In this document: positions 6,514 to 9,026 of the stretch, piece after piece
How the letters are laid out: each line of letters opens with the position of its first letter
Position numbering within the stretch: the first letter of the stretch is position 1
Source of the DNA: Fimbriimonadaceae bacterium
GTDB taxonomy: Bacteria > Armatimonadota > Fimbriimonadia > Fimbriimonadales > Fimbriimonadaceae
Direction: 5' to 3'
DNA length: 9,026 nt
Assembly (NCBI GenBank): GCA_022842565.1
Contig: JALHPH010000046.1
Location: 1 to 9,026 of the forward strand
Position numbers and translations under genes: made by a program
Notes under the pieces: model-generated
Told to the model about the DNA's origin: nothing
Database searches by the model: none
Seen by the model: the letters and a program-made list of their open reading frames with translations, nothing else

Positions 6514-7421
6514 GTCGACTCTAAGTATGTCAGAGTCCCCGCGTCCGCGTCGAGTTCCACTCGCGCCCCAAGCGCCATAGAAAGGGGCGATGTGATGTGA
6601 CCGATGGGAAAGTCGGTGACGACTGGCTTGCCGAGCATGCCCAATCGTTCGCGCACCACCTGTTGCCACATCACCCCGATTTCGGGTTGCAGCTCGTTCG
6701 TGCCAGTCATTTCGCCGATCAGAAACCCGCTGACTTGGTCGGCGAGGCCGCAGTTCAGGAGTTGGGTCAGCATGGCGTCGATTCGGTGCGGTTTTTCGCC
6801 CACGTCCTCCAGCATCAGGATCGTCCCCTCGCCGAGGCAGGGCTCGTGGGTGCCGATGGCATCGCACACCAGCCTCAGGCAGCCGCCGCGCAAGATACCT
6901 TGCACGCGGCCACCGACCAGCGTGTTCGAACGCGGTGCGACCGGATGAACAGCAGCCCTTCCCGAAAGTAGATCGAGCCAGTTTTCCAGCACCCACGGCT
7001 CTTGTGTCTCGGCAAAATGGCTCACCATCGGCGCGTGGTAGCTCATGCCGCCGCGACGCTGCATGGCCAGATGAATCGCGGTGATGTCGCTGTACCCGAT
7101 CAGCGGTTTGCCCGAATTCACCATTTGGTCAAAGTCGAGCAGGTCCAGGAGCCGGTGGCAACCATAGCCGCCTCGCGAGCACAAGACAGCGTCCACTTCG
7201 GGATCGGCAAAAGCATTGACGAGATCGAGCGCGCGGGCACGGTCGGAGCCTGCCAAGAAACCGTCCCGCTCCAGGGCATGCGGCATCACCCTGAACCGGA
7301 AACCCGTGCCTGCCAGCGCGGCCAGACCGTTTTCCAACACGGAGGGCGTGATGGGAGAAGCCGGCGACACGATTGCAATCGTGGCACCGGCTTCTAGTTT
7401 CTTTGGCTTGAACAGGTTCAC
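6501..7421 (-). CDS. ldcA: LD-carboxypeptidase, peptidase family S66
   Basis: Cytoplasmic serine carboxypeptidase that removes the terminal D-Ala from recycled murein tetrapeptides. MccF-type immunity enzymes share the fold. 306 residues, the normal length. IAIVSPASP opens the N-terminal domain. CSRGGYG (81-87) and the nucleophile Ser111 in GYSDIT follow, with Glu205 (LMLEDVGE) and His275 (PIGHITSPL) completing the Ser-Glu-His triad. LRGGCLRL (177-184) corresponds to the usual GGNL region, with Cys in place of Asn. There is no signal peptide, as expected for LdcA. The start is GTG at 7421, sharing four bases (GTGA) with the stop of the upstream jag gene. No Shine-Dalgarno is apparent, so translation probably depends on coupling. 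The LdcA role is favoured over MccF because of the envelope gene context, which is an inference. Confidence 0.93.
   Translation of the reverse strand: MNLFKPKKLEAGATIAIVSPASPITPSVLENGLAALAGTGFRFRVMPHALERDGFLAGSDRARALDLVNAFADPEVDAVLCSRGGYGCHRLLDLLDFDQMVNSGKPLIGYSDITAIHLAMQRRGGMSYHAPMVSHFAETQEPWVLENWLDLLSGRAAVHPVAPRSNTLVGGRVQGILRGGCLRLVCDAIGTHEPCLGEGTILMLEDVGEKPHRIDAMLTQLLNCGLADQVSGFLIGEMTGTNELQPEIGVMWQQVVRERLGMLGKPVVTDFPIGHITSPLSMALGARVELDADAGTLTYLESTCAE
7418..7421 (-). other. GTGA stop-start overlap coupling jag and LD-carboxypeptidase
   Basis: The jag TGA (7420-7418) lies inside GTGA, whose GTG (7421-7419) starts the carboxypeptidase. The 20 bases upstream lack a purine-rich ribosome-binding site, which favours coupling. 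Confidence 0.8.
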
Positions 7422-8203
7422 GAAACCGACGGGGCGATGACCACGCGGCGATTGGGCTCCTCACCCTCGCTATAGGTTGTAATCCCATCCATTTCGCTCA
7501 ACACCTTGTGCACCACGCGGCGCTCGAAGGCGGGGAGCGCGTCAAAAACGGCTTCTTCGTTGCGCTCAAGCACCTGCTGCGCTACATGGGTGGCCAGCTG
7601 GCGTAGCTTCTCTTCGCGGCGCTCGCGAAAGTTGTTGGCGTCCAGCGTGATGCGGACGCCATTGCCCACCTGCCGGGTGTAGATCACGTTCAGAAGGTAC
7701 TGAAGCTGGTTAAGCGTCTCGCCGTTCTTGCCCACGATGTGGGTGGTATCCGGACCATCAATTTCGATGTTGAGGTAACGACCGTTCATGTCGCGCAGCT
7801 TGGCGTGCATTTCCAGGTCTCCAAGTTCAGCGAGCTCAACTAACATGGCAATTGCCCTTTCGGCGTCCTCATCAGTGGCGACTGCGTCCTCGTGGCGCGA
7901 TTCCTCCGCAGATTCGGTCTCCGGCGCAGCAGCAGCGGCTGGCTCCTCTTTTGCTGGTGCCTCGGCTTTCTCTTTCTTGGGTCGGCCCTTGGCTTTCGGC
8001 TTGGCGGGCTCTTCCTCGGCGTCGGGTCCGGCTTTGTCGGCCGTGCCAAGAGTCAGTTGGACTCGGACCTTCGACTTGCCAAACAGCCCGGGAATCTCCT
8101 CAATGACATTCGAGGAGATCTGCGAAGCGTCGACAGCCCACTTTTCGGCGGCGATTTTGATGGCCTCGTCAATATTCGAGACCGTTATTTCCATTGTTTC
8201 CAT
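7418..8203 (-). CDS. jag: RNA-binding protein Jag/KhpB (SpoIIIJ-associated)
   Basis: Cytoplasmic RNA-binding protein. In Gram-positive bacteria KhpB pairs with KhpA and affects cell division and envelope synthesis. 261 residues. The Jag-N domain is about 1-50, with the characteristic IPGLFGKSKVRV (37-48). A low-complexity Ala/Glu/Lys/Pro linker follows (about 55-112) and includes KAKGRPKKEK. The KH domain is about 118-190, with the GxxG loop GKNG at 158-161. The R3H domain is about 191-258, with R228-x3-H232 in ERRVVHKVL. The gene lies 11 bp after yidC, its classic partner. The start is uncertain: ATG at 8203 has only a distant GGGGAAG, while ATG at 8194 (MEITVSN) has GGAA close upstream. The difference is three residues. 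Confidence 0.96.
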   Translation of the reverse strand: METMEITVSNIDEAIKIAAEKWAVDASQISSNVIEEIPGLFGKSKVRVQLTLGTADKAGPDAEEEPAKPKAKGRPKKEKAEAPAKEEPAAAAAPETESAEESRHEDAVATDEDAERAIAMLVELAELGDLEMHAKLRDMNGRYLNIEIDGPDTTHIVGKNGETLNQLQYLLNVIYTRQVGNGVRITLDANNFRERREEKLRQLATHVAQQVLERNEEAVFDALPAFERRVVHKVLSEMDGITTYSEGEEPNRRVVIAPSVS

Positions 8204-8214
8204 GGCGATATTGG

Positions 8215-9026
8215 TTAGTTCTTCCCCTTCTTTTTGCTGCGTGGGTTATAGAGCTTTCCGGAGGCTTGCCCATTCGCGGGGCGGTCCACATCCGGGGCAT
8301 CTTTCCCCATCGGCTTTTGCTTTTTCTTCTCGGCTTCCTGCTCAGCTTGAATGCGCAGCTGCTGCTCCTGCATTTCTTGCAGTTTGGCAAAGAAACCGCT
8401 CCGTGGTGCGGTTCCACCGTGCGCCGTTTGCACCTTCTGAAGCGGTGGCAGATGGATGCGGTAGGCCATCCAGCTCTGGAGCATCGAGAACATGTTCAGG
8501 AAGATCCAGTAGAGCACGAATGCGCTTGGCAACGGGAAGAAAAACATCGAAACGGCAACGATGATCGCGACGACCACACCCATCATGCGCTGCTGCTTGA
8601 CGTTGGTGGGGTCGCTGACCGGTTGCAGGTAAGTGGCGGCGACCATTGAGAGCGCATACACCACCAGGAGCAAGTTGTCCATTTTGCCGAGGTTGGGGGC
8701 AAAGAACGGACTCATTTCGTGGGAAGCTGGGTTCACCCACAAGAACACACCCTTTTCAAATTCGAATCGGTAGTGCATCATGAACTGGAAGACCAGCAGG
8801 AAGAGAGGCATTTGAGCAAGAGCTGGGAGGCAGCCCTTGGCAGGGTGGATTCCGTACTCGCTATAGAGCCGGAGCGTGTCTTGCTGATAAGCCAAGTTAT
8901 CGGTCTGACCGTTCTTGGTGTGCTTATCCTTCAGCTCCTTCATGAGGGGCTGAAGCTGCATCATCTGCCGCCCAAACATTAGCTGCTTTTGAGCCAGCGG
9001 CCAAACAATAGCGCGAACTACAAGCG
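8215..9026 (-). CDS. yidC: Membrane protein insertase YidC/Oxa1 family, C-terminal part (start lies past right edge)
   Basis: Inserts and folds inner-membrane proteins, alone or with SecYEG. 269 full residues are visible, with the reading frame open to the window edge. The first of them, LVVRAIVWPLAQKQL, belong to the first helix of the conserved core. Their Arg corresponds to the conserved charged residue of the hydrophilic groove. QMMQLQPLMKELKDKH (21-36) is the cytoplasmic hairpin. YGIHPAKGCLPALAQMPLFL, then three further membrane segments (about 115-133, 148-168 and 170-188), complete the core. The tail is strongly basic and Lys-rich (EKKKQK, then RSKKKGKN at the end), a typical ribosome-contacting C-terminus. 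Because the N-terminus is missing, it cannot be told whether a Gram-negative-type periplasmic domain or a lipoprotein signal is present. An ATG at 8979 is internal, not the start. Confidence 0.97.
   Translation of the reverse strand, partial: LVVRAIVWPLAQKQLMFGRQMMQLQPLMKELKDKHTKNGQTDNLAYQQDTLRLYSEYGIHPAKGCLPALAQMPLFLLVFQFMMHYRFEFEKGVFLWVNPASHEMSPFFAPNLGKMDNLLLVVYALSMVAATYLQPVSDPTNVKQQRMMGVVVAIIVAVSMFFFPLPSAFVLYWIFLNMFSMLQSWMAYRIHLPPLQKVQTAHGGTAPRSGFFAKLQEMQEQQLRIQAEQEAEKKKQKPMGKDAPDVDRPANGQASGKLYNPRSKKKGKN

Noticed and set aside
6514..6996. In-frame N-terminal extension of the glycosidase to 626 residues
   Set aside because: It would bury the clear signal peptide, and it is frame-shadow of the LD-carboxypeptidase gene.
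7788..8564. Plus-strand Ser/Ala-rich frame over jag and the yidC end
   Set aside because: It is a complement of the Ala/Glu/Lys-rich Jag linker and the YidC basic tail. It spans two well-supported genes on the other strand.

Overview
This window reads as ordinary bacterial chromosome with moderately high GC, dense coding and short intergenic gaps. I see no insertion sequence, phage gene, tRNA, rRNA or CRISPR array. It carries eight protein genes, two of them cut by the window edges. The lineage cannot be fixed from sequence alone. A flagellated environmental bacterium outside the well-studied Proteobacteria and Bacillota fits best. Armatimonadota (Fimbriimonas-like) or a related phylum is a low-confidence guess, based on the general look of the proteins and the enlarged sugar permease.

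Left block, minus strand, read right to left (3356 to 1). A MalG-type sugar ABC permease with a very large extra extracytoplasmic loop comes first. It overlaps a pyrimidine-nucleoside phosphorylase by one base (TGATG), and ATP-dependent 6-phosphofructokinase (N-terminal 161 residues) follows and runs off the left edge. Together they suggest uptake of a sugar or sugar-containing compound, release of (deoxy)ribose-1-phosphate from pyrimidine nucleosides, and entry into glycolysis. That linkage is inferred from gene order.

Middle. A 233-bp divergent region (3357-3589) separates the permease operon from a single plus-strand flagellin gene (3590-5047). This region holds an AT-rich segment with GGTAA-type boxes and inverted repeats, a weak sigma-28-like promoter candidate, and a flagellin leader RNA. 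The leader has alternative hairpins and two near-identical CACACGGAA(A)GG elements. The second of these is the ribosome-binding site, an arrangement reminiscent of CsrA control of flagellin translation. A GC-rich hairpin at 5090-5110 lies between flagellin and the convergent gene and probably terminates from both sides.

Right block, minus strand, read right to left (9026 to 5116). YidC membrane insertase (its start lies beyond the right edge), the RNA-binding protein Jag/KhpB, a family S66 LD-carboxypeptidase and a secreted phosphodiester-glycosidase-family protein form a very compact operon (11-bp gap, 4-bp overlap, 13-bp overlap). yidC-jag is the classic pair found near oriC in many bacteria. 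The two downstream genes give it a cell-envelope theme.

The most interesting observations are the roughly 260-residue insertion in the permease, with three degenerate F-x-LP repeats, and the flagellin leader with paired GGA motifs and mutually exclusive stems. Neither is proof of a new system.
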